From Nonomuraea indica (lineage in GTDB: Bacteria; Actinomycetota; Actinomycetes; Streptosporangiales; Streptosporangiaceae), in contig NZ_KZ559469.1 of the NCBI RefSeq assembly GCF_002850745.1, positions 121,995 through 185,994 on the forward strand: a stretch of 64,000 nt of DNA. Reading direction: 5' to 3'. The notes beneath the pieces are model-generated. The model was given only the letters and a program-made list of their open reading frames with translations. It ran no database searches and was not told the DNA's origin. Numbering within the stretch: the stretch's first letter is position 1; each line of letters starts with the position of its first letter. The position numbers and the translations under genes are program-made. Shown here one piece after another: positions 33,981-42,469 of the stretch.

Positions 33981-34640
33981 TCGGCGACTTCCCCCACGCC
34001 AGGATGTGGACCAACAAGACCCTCGACTACGCCATGGAACTCGGCGACCAGCGGACGATCTCCTACATCCTCATGCGGAAGAGCCTCATTCCCATCGAGT
34101 CCGGCGACCACGGCCACGGCCTGGGACTGGCGAACGCAGCCATGTCCCGTGCCGACGCCCTCACACCCCGGCTCCGAGCCGTCGTCCTCCGAACCCGCGC
34201 GATAGCACACGCCCACCTCGGAGAAGCCGCGGACTCCGCCGCAGACTCCGAGACCGCCCTCACCGAGGCGACCGAGGGACTGACCCAGGACGAGAACGAC
34301 TGCGCCCCCTACTGCACCCCCGCCTACATCGCCATGGAGACCGGAGCCACCCGCCTGCTGCTGGGCCAAGCCAACAGCGCCATCCCAGTATTCGAGTCCA
34401 GCCGATCCCTATGGTCACTCACCAGCCAGGCCCTCGACCACGCCCTGCTCCTCGCCCGCACCGCCACCGCCTACGCCATGGCAGGCGAACGAGACCAGGC
34501 ATGCTCGGTGATCGAAGAAACCATCCCCCGACTCCAGGCGCTCCGATCCAGCCGAGTAGCCGGCCAGCTCACCACCCTCCGAGCCCACATGAGGCGATGG
34601 GCGGCAGACCCCGGCGTGAAAGACTTGCTGAGCCAAGCGC
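33981..34640 (+). pseudogene. 3' fragment of a second HTH-TPR regulator
   Basis: From about MWTNKTLDYAMELGDQRTISYILMRKSLI to the sequence VKDLL it follows the C-terminal 230 residues of the regulator at 29522 with few changes, then breaks. At the break the downstream DNA jumps to the last bases of a creatininase gene, so the stretch between was deleted. The helix-turn-helix half is missing, so the product, if made, could not bind DNA in the usual way. The 5' end is joined to the integrase relic. Confidence 0.85.
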
Positions 34641-34647
34641 TGCTGAA

Positions 34648-34689
34648 TTGTTCTCATAGGGATCAAGCGGCGGCGCGGCGCGCCGCCGT
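34648..34689. terminator. Conserved 3'-end hairpin motif, copy 2
   Basis: The 20 bases TTGTTCTCATAGGGATCAAG, then a GC-rich stem (GCGGCGGCG...CGCCGCCG). The same motif follows the creatininase gene at 31549 and the third integrase relic at 36699. It was the end of the regulator–creatininase operon in each copy. Confidence 0.65.
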
Positions 34690-34914
34690 ACCCCGGCCCT
34701 CCCTTGCGCCCGCCCTCCGGGTGCCTACAGCAACCCGCCGGCCACGGCGCTTACGTTCGTATCGAACCCTCACAGCGAGAGCTGCCAGACTCGATCGTGA
34801 CCGTCGGCGTAACCGTTGAGGGTGTGGTCTGTACGTAGACGCATCCGAGGCGTCTCGGACTGCGCCATAGATGAGAGGCACAGCGATAAATCCGAGATCA
34901 CTATCCTCGGTTCC

Positions 34915-35274
34915 ATGGCACGAAAGCGAGGCCAGGCACGCCCATCCGGAATCTACGCGGCCGGAGAACAGGTGTTTCGGTTCTATCCCGACGGCGTCGT
35001 CCTAGACGTGCTGGTGAAGCCCGCTCCAGGACCAGCCGAAGGCCAGGCCATTGCGGCGTGGTTCCACCGCGAGGCACCGGCGCCGCTCAACGGCATCTAC
35101 GTTGCACGCTATGACTTCTCCGAGGGCTCTATCTCCTTCACCACACGGAGCCACTTCCGGGACGAAACCGTTGACATGCATGGATCCTGGAGCGCGGGAC
35201 GCCTCATACTTGACCGGCGTGACGGCGGTCGATTGCAAGCCGGTCTGCATTTCCTCCGCCTCTGGCCTACCTGA
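34915..35274 (+). CDS. Hypothetical protein of a decayed element
   Basis: A 119-residue protein (MARKRGQARPSGIYAAGEQVFRFYPDGVVLDVLVKPAP) with an alternating beta pattern and a second half containing YDFSEGSISFTTRSHF and GRLILDRRDGGRL. No family was recognised. A basic N-terminus precedes the strands. The base composition is less GC-rich than the host genes. The start is uncertain: ATG 34915 is chosen because it follows a low-GC leader and no in-frame start upstream has a good site. It may be cargo of the second or third element. Confidence 0.55.
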   Translation: MARKRGQARPSGIYAAGEQVFRFYPDGVVLDVLVKPAPGPAEGQAIAAWFHREAPAPLNGIYVARYDFSEGSISFTTRSHFRDETVDMHGSWSAGRLILDRRDGGRLQAGLHFLRLWPT

Positions 35275-35422
35275 CCGACCAACGGAATTTCCTCCTCGGG
35301 AACATGCGGTTCAGCACGAAGTAGGCAGGCTGGACCATCTGGAGATCTTGGTGGCGCGTTGACACAGCTCTTCGGGTGGTTCCTCGGAGGGGGGCCATGG
35401 CTCCCAGCGTTACAGTGTTTCT

Positions 35423-35535
35423 GCCTCCGGCGGGGGCACTCCGGATCCGGGATGATCGCCGTGCGGTAGGCCGGGCCGTAGAGGGCTGGGGCGGAAGCCT
35501 GATCATCCCCCCCACCATCGACCCGGGACAAGCCG
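35423..35535. repeat. Dispersed repeat copy B
   Basis: It starts GCCTCCGGCGGGGGCACT and has perfect arms GGGATGATC (35449-35457) and GATCATCCC (35511-35519). It ends abruptly at the IS5 fragment, suggesting the insertion landed in it. Confidence 0.7.
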
Positions 35536-35672
35536 CGGATCCCGTCGATCAACTGCCGTCTGCTGAACAACGACGGCCGCCCTGCTCGTTTCGGCGCAGG
35601 CAGCAGCTTTTCCAGCACTGCCCACTGCGCATCGGTCAGGTCGAACCGCCGCGTCGCCGCTAGAGTGGCCAC
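35536..35672 (-). pseudogene. IS5-family transposase, N-terminal fragment
   Basis: The first ~45 codons (MATLAATRRFDLTDAQWAVLEKLLPAPKRAGRPSLFSRRQLIDGIRG) are those of an IS5-type transposase. The frame then leaves homology and enters repeat copy B. The catalytic DDE part is absent. Upstream, GAGGTCTCCGGTG...ACCGGAGACCTC-like sequence marks the former element end. It separates the second and third integrase relics. Confidence 0.75.
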
Positions 35673-35794
35673 GAGGTCTCCGGTGTTCAGGTTGTTCTTG
35701 GTCGATCAACCCTCTTACCGGAGACCTCTCTCGTTGTCGATCTACGGGCGGCTCGGAACAGCCCACGCCACCACAGCAAACTTTGATACAGGCC

Positions 35795-36672
35795 CTAGCC
35801 CACGGGAGCGAGCACGCTTGCCGAGCCCCCGTCGTCCTCGTCGTCGGCCCTGCCGATGTGCCGGTCGATCGCGTCCGTGATCGCTTTGTCAGCACCTCGT
35901 ACGGCGTGCTGACAGATCATCGCGGCGCGCACGTTACCGTGTCCCATCCGAGCCATCAGGTCCTTTGCCCGGCCCCGGATTCGGCCGCGAGCATGTTGCC
36001 CATGCGACGAAGATCATGGAAGTGCAGGCCGGGCATGCCCGTATCCCTCACCACGTCCACCCAGCGCGTACGGGTGTTGAAGCCGCTCCGCGGCAGCGGC
36101 CCTCCCTTCGCACCGGGGAAGAGCGGCGCGCCCGACTCGTTGCCGACGTAGGTGTTCAGGTGCTCTCGCAGCGTGGGGATGATCGATTGCGGGATGCCCA
36201 CCACGCGCCGCCCTGCCTTCGACTTCGGAGGCCCGAGAACCAACTCACCCGTGGAACGCTCGACGAAGGCAGCCCGGACCCGAACCGTCGCCCCTTCCAG
36301 GTCGAGGTCACTACGGCGGAGCGCGCTCACCTCACCCCATCGCAGGCTCGCGAAGGTGGCGAGGAGAACAAGGGCGCGGAACCGGCGATCCTGGCTGCTG
36401 TCAGCCCGGCCGTCCGCTCCCATCGCCCACAGCGCCCGCAGCGCCCGCTCGGCATCGCCCCTGCCGGCGAAGACCTCAGGATGCGTGCGCATCTCGCCGT
36501 GCCGCTGGAACCTGAGCCGGTAGGCGCCGTTCTTGACCTTGCGGACGTTGCCGACCGGGCGACGGCCGACGCGGTCGGCCAGCTCGAAGACCTGGGCGAC
36601 GGAGAGCACGGGGCGCTCCTCAGGGTGCTCGTCACCTGCCCCGCGGATGCGGCACGGGCTGCGCGGGATGAT
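35795..36672 (-). pseudogene. Integrase pseudogene (third element)
   Basis: The closest relative is the intact integrase at 22575: both share long identical stretches and the same stop context. The 5' end is missing (homology starts at about integrase residue 158, just after PRNPC). Four bases near 35965 are replaced or lost, shifting the frame in the GLKDLMARMGH region. The HDLRHTG Arg/His motif also shows a change (HDLRRMG). The internal arm-like domain is kept. It abuts the hairpin motif at 36699, so everything between int and the cargo operon was deleted. Confidence 0.86.
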
Positions 36673-36698
36673 CAGCCATACGGGCTACTCTGCGGAGT

Positions 36699-36742
36699 TG
36701 TTCTCATAGGGATCAAGCGGCGGCACGGCGCGCCGCCGTACG
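36699..36742. terminator. Conserved 3'-end hairpin motif, copy 3
   Basis: It has the same 20-base lead as at 34650, followed by a GC-rich stem (GCGGCGGC...GCGCCGCCG). No operon is left in front of it. Confidence 0.65.
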
Positions 36743-36884
36743 CCCCGCGTCGACGTCCCCGCGCCGCGCTGCGGCCTGGGGGCCGGTCGCGGCGCGGGCG
36801 CCACGCGGGGCATCGCCGTAGACGCACCCCGCCGCACCCACGAACCCCGCCGACCAACGCCACGCCGCCGCCAGTTGCCCCGAC

Positions 36885-37276
36885 CTACGGTGTCCCAGCA
36901 ATCTTCTCCGATTCTGTTGCTGGGTCAGCCTGCGTAACAGCCCGCCACCACACTCCGCCGTCTGGCCGGGCATGTACCCTCGCCACCACGTGAGCCACGA
37001 ACTCCTGCGGGAGCCGAATGCCATGCTCCCTCAAGTAGTGAGCCAACCCCTCGGGCCACACGTACACACCATCAGTGAAATCGCTCGCCCCGTTGGACTG
37101 ACCGCATATCCGACAGGTGGACCACCCATATACGTCATCCACGGAATGCCCTGCTGAAGGTAGGAGATGACGAGATCACGCTCCCTCTCATCCCACCCGC
37201 CATCCACCAGCGCCGCTGGGTGCGGCCAACCCGGCTCAGCGTCGCTTCGCCAATAGCCGATCTGGCGTAGATCCAT
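36885..37276 (-). pseudogene. Frameshifted small zinc-site protein
   Basis: One frame (from ATG 37276, MDLRQIGYWRSDAEPGWPHPAALVDGGWDERERDLVISYLQQGIPW) continues in another frame (WSTCRICGQSNGASDFTDGVYVWPEGLAHYLREHGIRLPQEFVAHV) after a one-base loss near 37122-37128. Together they resemble a family of about 120-residue actinobacterial proteins with a CRxCG pair and a WPEGLAHY–H signature. The role is unknown; it may be an immunity-type orphan. It could equally be a sequencing error. Confidence 0.6.
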
Positions 37277-37316
37277 CGGGCTCTCCATTCCTGCCGGTAG
37301 GCCACGCACACGATAT

Positions 37317-37445
37317 GCCTCCGGCGGGGAACTCCGGCTCCGGGATGATCGCCAGATCCAAGGGTGGAGCTCGTGAGTGGCTGAGGTGGAAGCCCGATCA
37401 TCCCGCCCGCCATCGCCCCGGGACAAGCCGAGCAGACCAGGGCCA
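37317..37445. repeat. Dispersed repeat copy C
   Basis: It carries GGGATGATC (37342-37350) and GATCATCCC (37396-37404) and the AAGCCGAGCAGACCAGGGCC end. It lies directly upstream of the frameshifted gene at 36885-37276. Confidence 0.7.
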
Positions 37446-37547
37446 GGCGGGCGAGGAACGCGCGGGGCCGTGCATTGCACTCCTGGCTGATGCCAAGAGG
37501 CACATGATCACCCGTACTCCCTCCTCCGCTACGGTGTCATCGCTGGG

Positions 37548-37940
37548 TCAATCCCAATAGTTGAACATCAGTTCGCCGAGGGTCTCGGGCTTCCAATAGG
37601 CGATCTGTCGGCGTTCTGCACCGTCGAGGTCCGAGGTGTCGATCAAGTCGATAGGGGTCTCCAGTTCACTTCTCGTCAGAAGACGCAAGGTGCCCGAAGA
37701 TGTCAACGCCACCTCAAGATCACTCCAGTCGTCGACGAAGACCACGTGACCTACCGGAACCCGAGCGAGCGCGATGTACGGCAAGTGCATATGCCCGAGC
37801 ACTGCGGCGCTCAGCTCTCCACTCCTGATCACGGCCGTGTGGAAGTCCGGTGTGACCCCAGGCGGCGTGATCTCCAGAACCCTGCCGCGCACAAGTCGGG
37901 CCGCCTGGTGACAGACGGAGGCGAAGACTCGCGGATCCAT
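37548..37940 (-). CDS. Hypothetical protein, immunity-type fold suspected
   Basis: A 130-residue protein (MDPRVFASVCHQAARLVRGRVLEITPPGVTPDFHTAVIRSG) ending with IAYWKPETLGELMFNYWD, a tail seen in several small actinobacterial hypothetical proteins. It has a mixed alpha/beta pattern and no signal peptide. No family was recognised. The gene sits within the decayed elements and near the third att site, with no obvious toxin partner. The start is the second ATG; a longer frame begins 37 codons upstream. Confidence 0.6.
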   Translation of the reverse strand: MDPRVFASVCHQAARLVRGRVLEITPPGVTPDFHTAVIRSGELSAAVLGHMHLPYIALARVPVGHVVFVDDWSDLEVALTSSGTLRLLTRSELETPIDLIDTSDLDGAERRQIAYWKPETLGELMFNYWD

Positions 37941-38215
37941 CGATGGAAGCCGTTCCGTTCCCTGATCTCGGAACCCTGTAGCACCTCGTGGCGGGCGAAT
38001 CACGCCGGATCCTCGTTCGATCGGCATCGACGCTCCCGGTTGCCGGTTCATGGACGACCTCAGCTTAGGATCCGGTTCGTGTCAGGGCCTCCATCGCTGT
38101 GCGCATCGTCGGGCCATTGGCGAGCCATCGGACAGGGTGACGAGGGGTCAGTCACGGTTACTCACGACCGGTCGAACGCCCAGACCAGCCGCCCGACGAG
38201 CCGTGATCGATGCAC

Positions 38216-38257
38216 TTCCCAAACTGACAGCGCGGGTTCGATTCCCGTCACCCGCTC
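38216..38257 (+). other. Attachment core 3
   Basis: 42 bases match the tRNA core with one change (TTCCCAAACTGACAG...). The preceding ~80 bases also resemble those before copy 2, so both mark right ends of related elements. Confidence 0.82.
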
Positions 38258-38610
38258 CACTTCATACTGTGACAGGCCTACCTCTCATGTGTGCGTGAAG
38301 GTTGTCACCCTTCCGGCCTTGCCACGTACGTGGTTCCTGGACCCGCAGCGCGAGGTCTACCTTGCCCGAATTGAATGACCGTAAGCCCGTGCCCGCTGCG
38401 TGCCCGTTCTCGTAGCGACCAGCGGGAAGTCACGGGCACTCGACCGGCACATGCCCAGGTCCTCGTTCTCCCAGGTCACACGGCGCGATCTTGAAAGGCT
38501 CCCAAGCTGACAGCGACCGTCACCGCCGGGGGCTTGGGATGCCGTTCTGGCGTGCGGTCGGCGGCGCCAATCAGGGGGACGGCGTCGTCATCACCGACAT
38601 CGGCCCGCGC
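38258..38610. other. Non-coding stretch with a partial attachment core
   Basis: No convincing gene in about 350 bases. The bases 38500-38515 (TCCCAAGCTGACAGCG) repeat the left part of the att core exactly, then diverge. It looks like a fifth, truncated crossover remnant. Confidence 0.5.
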
Positions 38611-39729
38611 TCATGACGTCCTGGCCCGGCTGATGGGCGGGCGGCGGGCCCAGGTGGCCCAGCGCCAGAGCCACTCGATGGGGCCCTGACGGTAGCGGCG
38701 CAGCCAGAGGGCGGAGAACAGCCACTGGGCCGCCAGGATGGCTCCCGCGGTCCAGTACGCCGCTGTCAAGGACTGGCCGATCGGCAGGCCGAGGATGTGA
38801 CTGGCCGCCAGAACCAGGAGTGTGGCGGTCAGATAACTGGTCAGTGCCATCCGGCCCAGTGGCGCGAAGACGAACTGCAGCGCCGGTCGCAGCGGCGTTC
38901 TGAGCAGGACCAGCAGGCCGCACACGTACACACCGACGAGTAACAGGTCGGCAAGGCTGGACATGGAAGGCAGGTACGTCGTGGCCCCCACGGCCCGCAG
39001 GCCGGCCTGTACCCACAGGGCAGAGGCCAGTCCCGCCGCGAAGAGCAGGCCCAGCAGGAGCGGCCCTCGGGTGGACCGCTCGATCTGCTCGATCACCCCG
39101 TAGCGGACCAGCGCCGAACCCAGCAGGAACAGCCCGGCGATCAGCAGGGGCCCGCCCCCGCCGAAGACCAGCGCCGCCGGGATGAGTGCGGCGGCGAGAC
39201 CGGCCATGGCCCACCGCGGCAGCCAGGTCGAGGGCAGCAGCACCAGCATGCCGACGACGGCGTAGTCGGCCAGAACCTCGCCCGGCCACAGCAGCATGTG
39301 CCCGAGACCGATCGCGAGCAGCGCCCCCAGCCGGCGGAGCAGGACCAGCCGGGGACGGGGGACGCGGTTCGCGGCGGAGTCCAGCAGCAGCGCGAACCCG
39401 ATGCCGAACAGCAGCGAGAAGATCGGCAGTCCGAGCCAGGGGTCCCAGTCGCCCATGGGCTGCGCCACGACGGCGGAGCTGCCGGTGGCCATGAGCTGGA
39501 TGTTGGCGAGCAGGATCTCGCACAGCGCGAACCCGCGCAGCACGTCGAGCGCGACGATCCGGGGCCGGCCCGAGGAGAGCGCAGCGGTCCGGGGCCGGCC
39601 GGACGCGAGCGCGGCGGTCTGAGGCCGATCGGGGGAGGCGGCGGCCGGCCCGTCGTACGGGAGACGGTGGCCGGGATGGCCGGCCGGGCCCTTGGAAGGC
39701 GATTCCTGGGGGAGATCTTCGCGTGGCAT
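38611..39729 (-). CDS. DUF418 membrane protein
   Basis: A 372-residue protein. After a Pro/Arg-rich N-terminus with a small internal repeat (ASGRPRTAAL, SSGRPRIVAL) it enters the DUF418 layout: IVALDVLRGFALCEILLANI near the start, six or more helices, and TSYLTATLLVLAASHILGLPIGQSLTAAYWTAGAILAAQWLFSALWLRRYRQGPIEWLWRW near the end, the family signature. DUF418 proteins are related to acyltransferase-like membrane enzymes; their substrates are unknown. The gene lies between att copies 3 and 4, so it may be cargo of a further element or captured host DNA. Confidence 0.85.
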   Translation of the reverse strand: MPREDLPQESPSKGPAGHPGHRLPYDGPAAASPDRPQTAALASGRPRTAALSSGRPRIVALDVLRGFALCEILLANIQLMATGSSAVVAQPMGDWDPWLGLPIFSLLFGIGFALLLDSAANRVPRPRLVLLRRLGALLAIGLGHMLLWPGEVLADYAVVGMLVLLPSTWLPRWAMAGLAAALIPAALVFGGGGPLLIAGLFLLGSALVRYGVIEQIERSTRGPLLLGLLFAAGLASALWVQAGLRAVGATTYLPSMSSLADLLLVGVYVCGLLVLLRTPLRPALQFVFAPLGRMALTSYLTATLLVLAASHILGLPIGQSLTAAYWTAGAILAAQWLFSALWLRRYRQGPIEWLWRWATWARRPPISRARTS

Positions 39730-39903
39730 GGGGCCTCATCCTGCAGAGCCACCCAGGGGACAGCACCAGTCGAAAGCAGGGTCCGCAGCACCCGAGCTCA
39801 TACTTTCGGCCGTTCATCGGCGGGGACGGGTCGCCTGGCTTCAGCGATCACGGAGGCCCCGTTCCGGTAGCTCCTGATCTCGGAAGGGGCGCGCGGGTGT
39901 CTC

Positions 39904-40428
39904 TCAATCCGTGGGTTCAGCGATCACCGGCCCCGGATCAGTCGGTTCGACCATCAGGACCACCCGGCCGGCCTCGACATCGAACCCGAGGTCCGGACGA
40001 CCAGAGGAACCCTGCGGACTCATCAGCACAGACTTCCCGAGACGCTGTCCGATCAGGCGGAGGACAGCCACCAGGACATCCAACCGCTCCTGCCCTTGCA
40101 GTTCTCTGAGGTCGACGTCGAAGTCAATCGACTCGGCCTGATACACCCGGAAAATCATCAGGACCTCAGGGATCGGCCAGACTCTCAACACAGGCGTGGT
40201 GTCGGCGGATGCAGCGGCGAGCATGTCAGCAGCCGAAGCAAGCTCCATCGGCTCGCCACTCAGCGAGTAGGCGTACTGCCAACCCTGCGACTGAACAAGA
40301 TCAAGCAGCGCCTGCCAGTCCTCGGCAGTCGTTCCTTCTACGACCACGTCGGGCAACGTTCCGTTGATATCGGGGTCGAAGAGGCATTTCACGTCATCCC
40401 ACAACAGGTCAGACACAGTACACATCAT
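39904..40428 (-). CDS. Hypothetical protein, orphan
   Basis: A 174-residue protein (MMCTVSDLLWDDVKCLFDPDINGTLPDVVVEGTTAEDWQALLDLVQSQGWQYAYSLSG) with an acidic N-terminal half and an alpha/beta pattern typical of small immunity-like proteins. Members with a similar 'ALLDLV-S-GW-YAYSL-G' core are scattered in actinobacteria. No partner toxin is adjacent. It is the last gene before att copy 4. Function unknown. Confidence 0.65.
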   Translation of the reverse strand: MMCTVSDLLWDDVKCLFDPDINGTLPDVVVEGTTAEDWQALLDLVQSQGWQYAYSLSGEPMELASAADMLAAASADTTPVLRVWPIPEVLMIFRVYQAESIDFDVDLRELQGQERLDVLVAVLRLIGQRLGKSVLMSPQGSSGRPDLGFDVEAGRVVLMVEPTDPGPVIAEPTD

Positions 40429-40538
40429 CCCTGAGGAACTTCCGCCGGGAGATACTCCAGCTCCGGATCAGCGGCTGATAGTCGGGCCATTGGCGGGGCG
40501 GGAGCAATCCGCTGCTACAGGGACCGTGATCGGTGCAG

Positions 40539-40584
40539 TTCCCCAGCTGACAGTGCGGGTTCGATTCCCGTCACCCGCTCTCAG
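40539..40584 (+). other. Attachment core 4, outer right end of the array
   Basis: 46 bases match the tRNA core with two changes (TTCCCCAGCTGACAGTGCG...). The DNA to its right is ordinary chromosomal sequence (LysR and its partners), so this is taken as the outer attR of the whole array. Confidence 0.82.
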
Positions 40585-40670
40585 GGCGAAAGCCCACGCT
40601 GCCGGACGTCGTCCGCACACTGTTGGACCCGCGCGGCCGTTCCGGTGTCCCGCTACGTCCGCGTACGGCG

Positions 40671-41594
40671 TCACGCGGCGTGGAGACGTTGATCGTGGCC
40701 GGTGACGGCGCGGACCTCGGCGATCAGGCGCGTGATCAGGGGCTGAGGGGCGCGGTCGGTCCACACCACGGCGAGGTCGAAGCGTTCGGCGTCGGTGACC
40801 GGGATCCAGCGCACGTTGCCGGCGGGCAGCAGCGCCTCCAGCGGTTGAGGGGGGAGCCAGATGCCGCGGCCTCGGCCGACTTCCAGCAGGCAGTCCTCCA
40901 CCAGGGGCACGATCGGGCCGCGTGGCGCGGGACTGCCGTCGGGCCGGGGGTCTGCGAGCCAGAACCGCTCGGCTTCCGCAGACGTGAGCACGTCCGGCCG
41001 CAGAACCGGGTCGTCGGCGAGGTCGGCGAGGCTCACGGCCGGGCGATCGGCCAGGGGATGGCGGGTGGACAGCACCACGGCCCGGGGATCACTGCGCACG
41101 ACCGCGTGATGAAGCCCGGCGCCACCGACCGGCAGCCACATGAAGGCCGCGTCCGCGCGCCCTTCGCCGAGAAGCTGGAGTTCGTCCTTGGGGTGGCGCG
41201 CAGCGGTCAGCGTCACTCGCAGACCTGGAACCGCCTGCTCCAGGGCGTCGGCCACATCGATGGCGAACAGGGAGGTGGCGGCGGGGCAGCAGGCCAGCCG
41301 AAGGGTGCCGGCCTGGGAGCCGGCCGCGGCGCGTACCCGTTCGGCCAGGTGTGCGACGTCGTCGACGATCGCCGCGCCACCGGCAGCGAGCTCCTCCCCG
41401 GCGGCGGTGAGCAGAACGCCGCGTGAGGTGCGCACGAGCAGGACCACACCCAGGGCTCGTTCCAACTGCCGTACGTGCGTCGACACCGCTTGCTGCGTCA
41501 GGTGGAGCACCGCCCCGGCGCCGGTGATGGACCGCTCCTGAGCTACGGCCAGAAACGATCGCAGGTGCCGAAGATCGATGTCGCCCACGGTCAT
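40671..41594 (-). CDS. LysR-family transcriptional regulator
   Basis: A 307-residue protein starting MTVGDIDLRHLRSFLAVAQERSITGAGAVLHLTQQAVSTHVRQLERALGVVLLVRTSRGVLLTAAG, the LysR N-terminal helix-turn-helix, followed by the PBP2-like effector domain. ATG 41594 is chosen; an upstream ATG adds non-homologous residues. It faces the NTF2/hydrolase/NmrA/metallo-hydrolase operon divergently, the usual place for a LysR activator of that operon. The effector is unknown. Confidence 0.88.
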   Translation of the reverse strand: MTVGDIDLRHLRSFLAVAQERSITGAGAVLHLTQQAVSTHVRQLERALGVVLLVRTSRGVLLTAAGEELAAGGAAIVDDVAHLAERVRAAAGSQAGTLRLACCPAATSLFAIDVADALEQAVPGLRVTLTAARHPKDELQLLGEGRADAAFMWLPVGGAGLHHAVVRSDPRAVVLSTRHPLADRPAVSLADLADDPVLRPDVLTSAEAERFWLADPRPDGSPAPRGPIVPLVEDCLLEVGRGRGIWLPPQPLEALLPAGNVRWIPVTDAERFDLAVVWTDRAPQPLITRLIAEVRAVTGHDQRLHAA

Positions 41595-41857
41595 CACCCT
41601 AACCGGTGACAGCGATCCGCTGTGCTCGGCACAATCCATCGTTGTTTCCTCCAGCGGCACTGCCGCGGCCAGAATCGTCCCGTCGGCCGGAACGACGCGG
41701 CGCGGCCCGCAGGGCGCGCCACAAGCGTCCCAGGCCCTCCACCCATGACCCCTGGCACAGCAGCACGTCCGGCTCGCCTCGCGGGGCCGGTGAGGCGGGC
41801 GCGGCCTGATCCGAAATCAAGATCGACGCTATGAGACGCTATGACAGGAGGGGTCCG

Positions 41858-42352
41858 GTGAGCACGATCGACCTTCCCGCCGTGGGAGCGGGCATGCTGC
41901 ACCTCATGGAGCGCCAGGCCGTGGTCGAGGCGTGCACGCGTATGGCGTGGCACGCGGACCGACGCGAGTGGGAGGCGCTGAAGGCCGTGTTCGCCGACGA
42001 GGTGCGGCTGGACTACACGAGCCTGAACGGCGGCGAACCGGCCGTGCTGTCGCCGGGGCAGATCGTGGACGCCTGGTCTCGAGTGCTGGGCGGGTTCGAC
42101 GCCACCCAGCACCTGATCGCCAACCATCTGGTGACGATCGAGGACGACACCGCCGTCTGCACCGCGTCGTTCCAGGCCACCCATCGGCTGGCGAACCCGT
42201 TCGGGGCACCGCTGTGGACGCTCGGTGGCACCTACCGGTTCGACCTGCTCCGCGCCGACGGCGCATGGAAGATCAGCGGCGTCGTGATGACGGCGACATG
42301 GGCCGACGGCAACAGGGACCTGATGGCGTCGGCGGCCAGAGCGGCCGAATGA
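41858..42352 (+). CDS. NTF2-like (SnoaL-type) protein
   Basis: A 164-residue NTF2-like protein: LMERQAVVEACTRMAWHADRREWEALKAVFADEVRLDYTSLNGGEP...THRLANPFG...TYRFDLLRADGAWKISGV, the SnoaL-like alpha+beta cone. Such proteins are small isomerases, dehydratases or ligand carriers. GTG 41858 follows AGGAGG; the ATG at 41831 lacks one. It opens the operon facing LysR. Confidence 0.78.
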   Translation: MSTIDLPAVGAGMLHLMERQAVVEACTRMAWHADRREWEALKAVFADEVRLDYTSLNGGEPAVLSPGQIVDAWSRVLGGFDATQHLIANHLVTIEDDTAVCTASFQATHRLANPFGAPLWTLGGTYRFDLLRADGAWKISGVVMTATWADGNRDLMASAARAAE

Positions 42353-42469
42353 TCAGGCGGCTGGCGGCAGCGAAGGGCTCGCCCGCCACCGGGCCGTCAC
42401 GGCTTCGGCCCCGGCCATGAGCCGCGCGGGCCTGGCCCACATCAACCGATCAGCAAGAGAGGACAGTTC

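Noticed and set aside
34660-34900. Gene or regulatory RNA after the second hairpin motif
   Set aside because: No frame has a reasonable start and composition; no conserved structure beyond the hairpin was seen.
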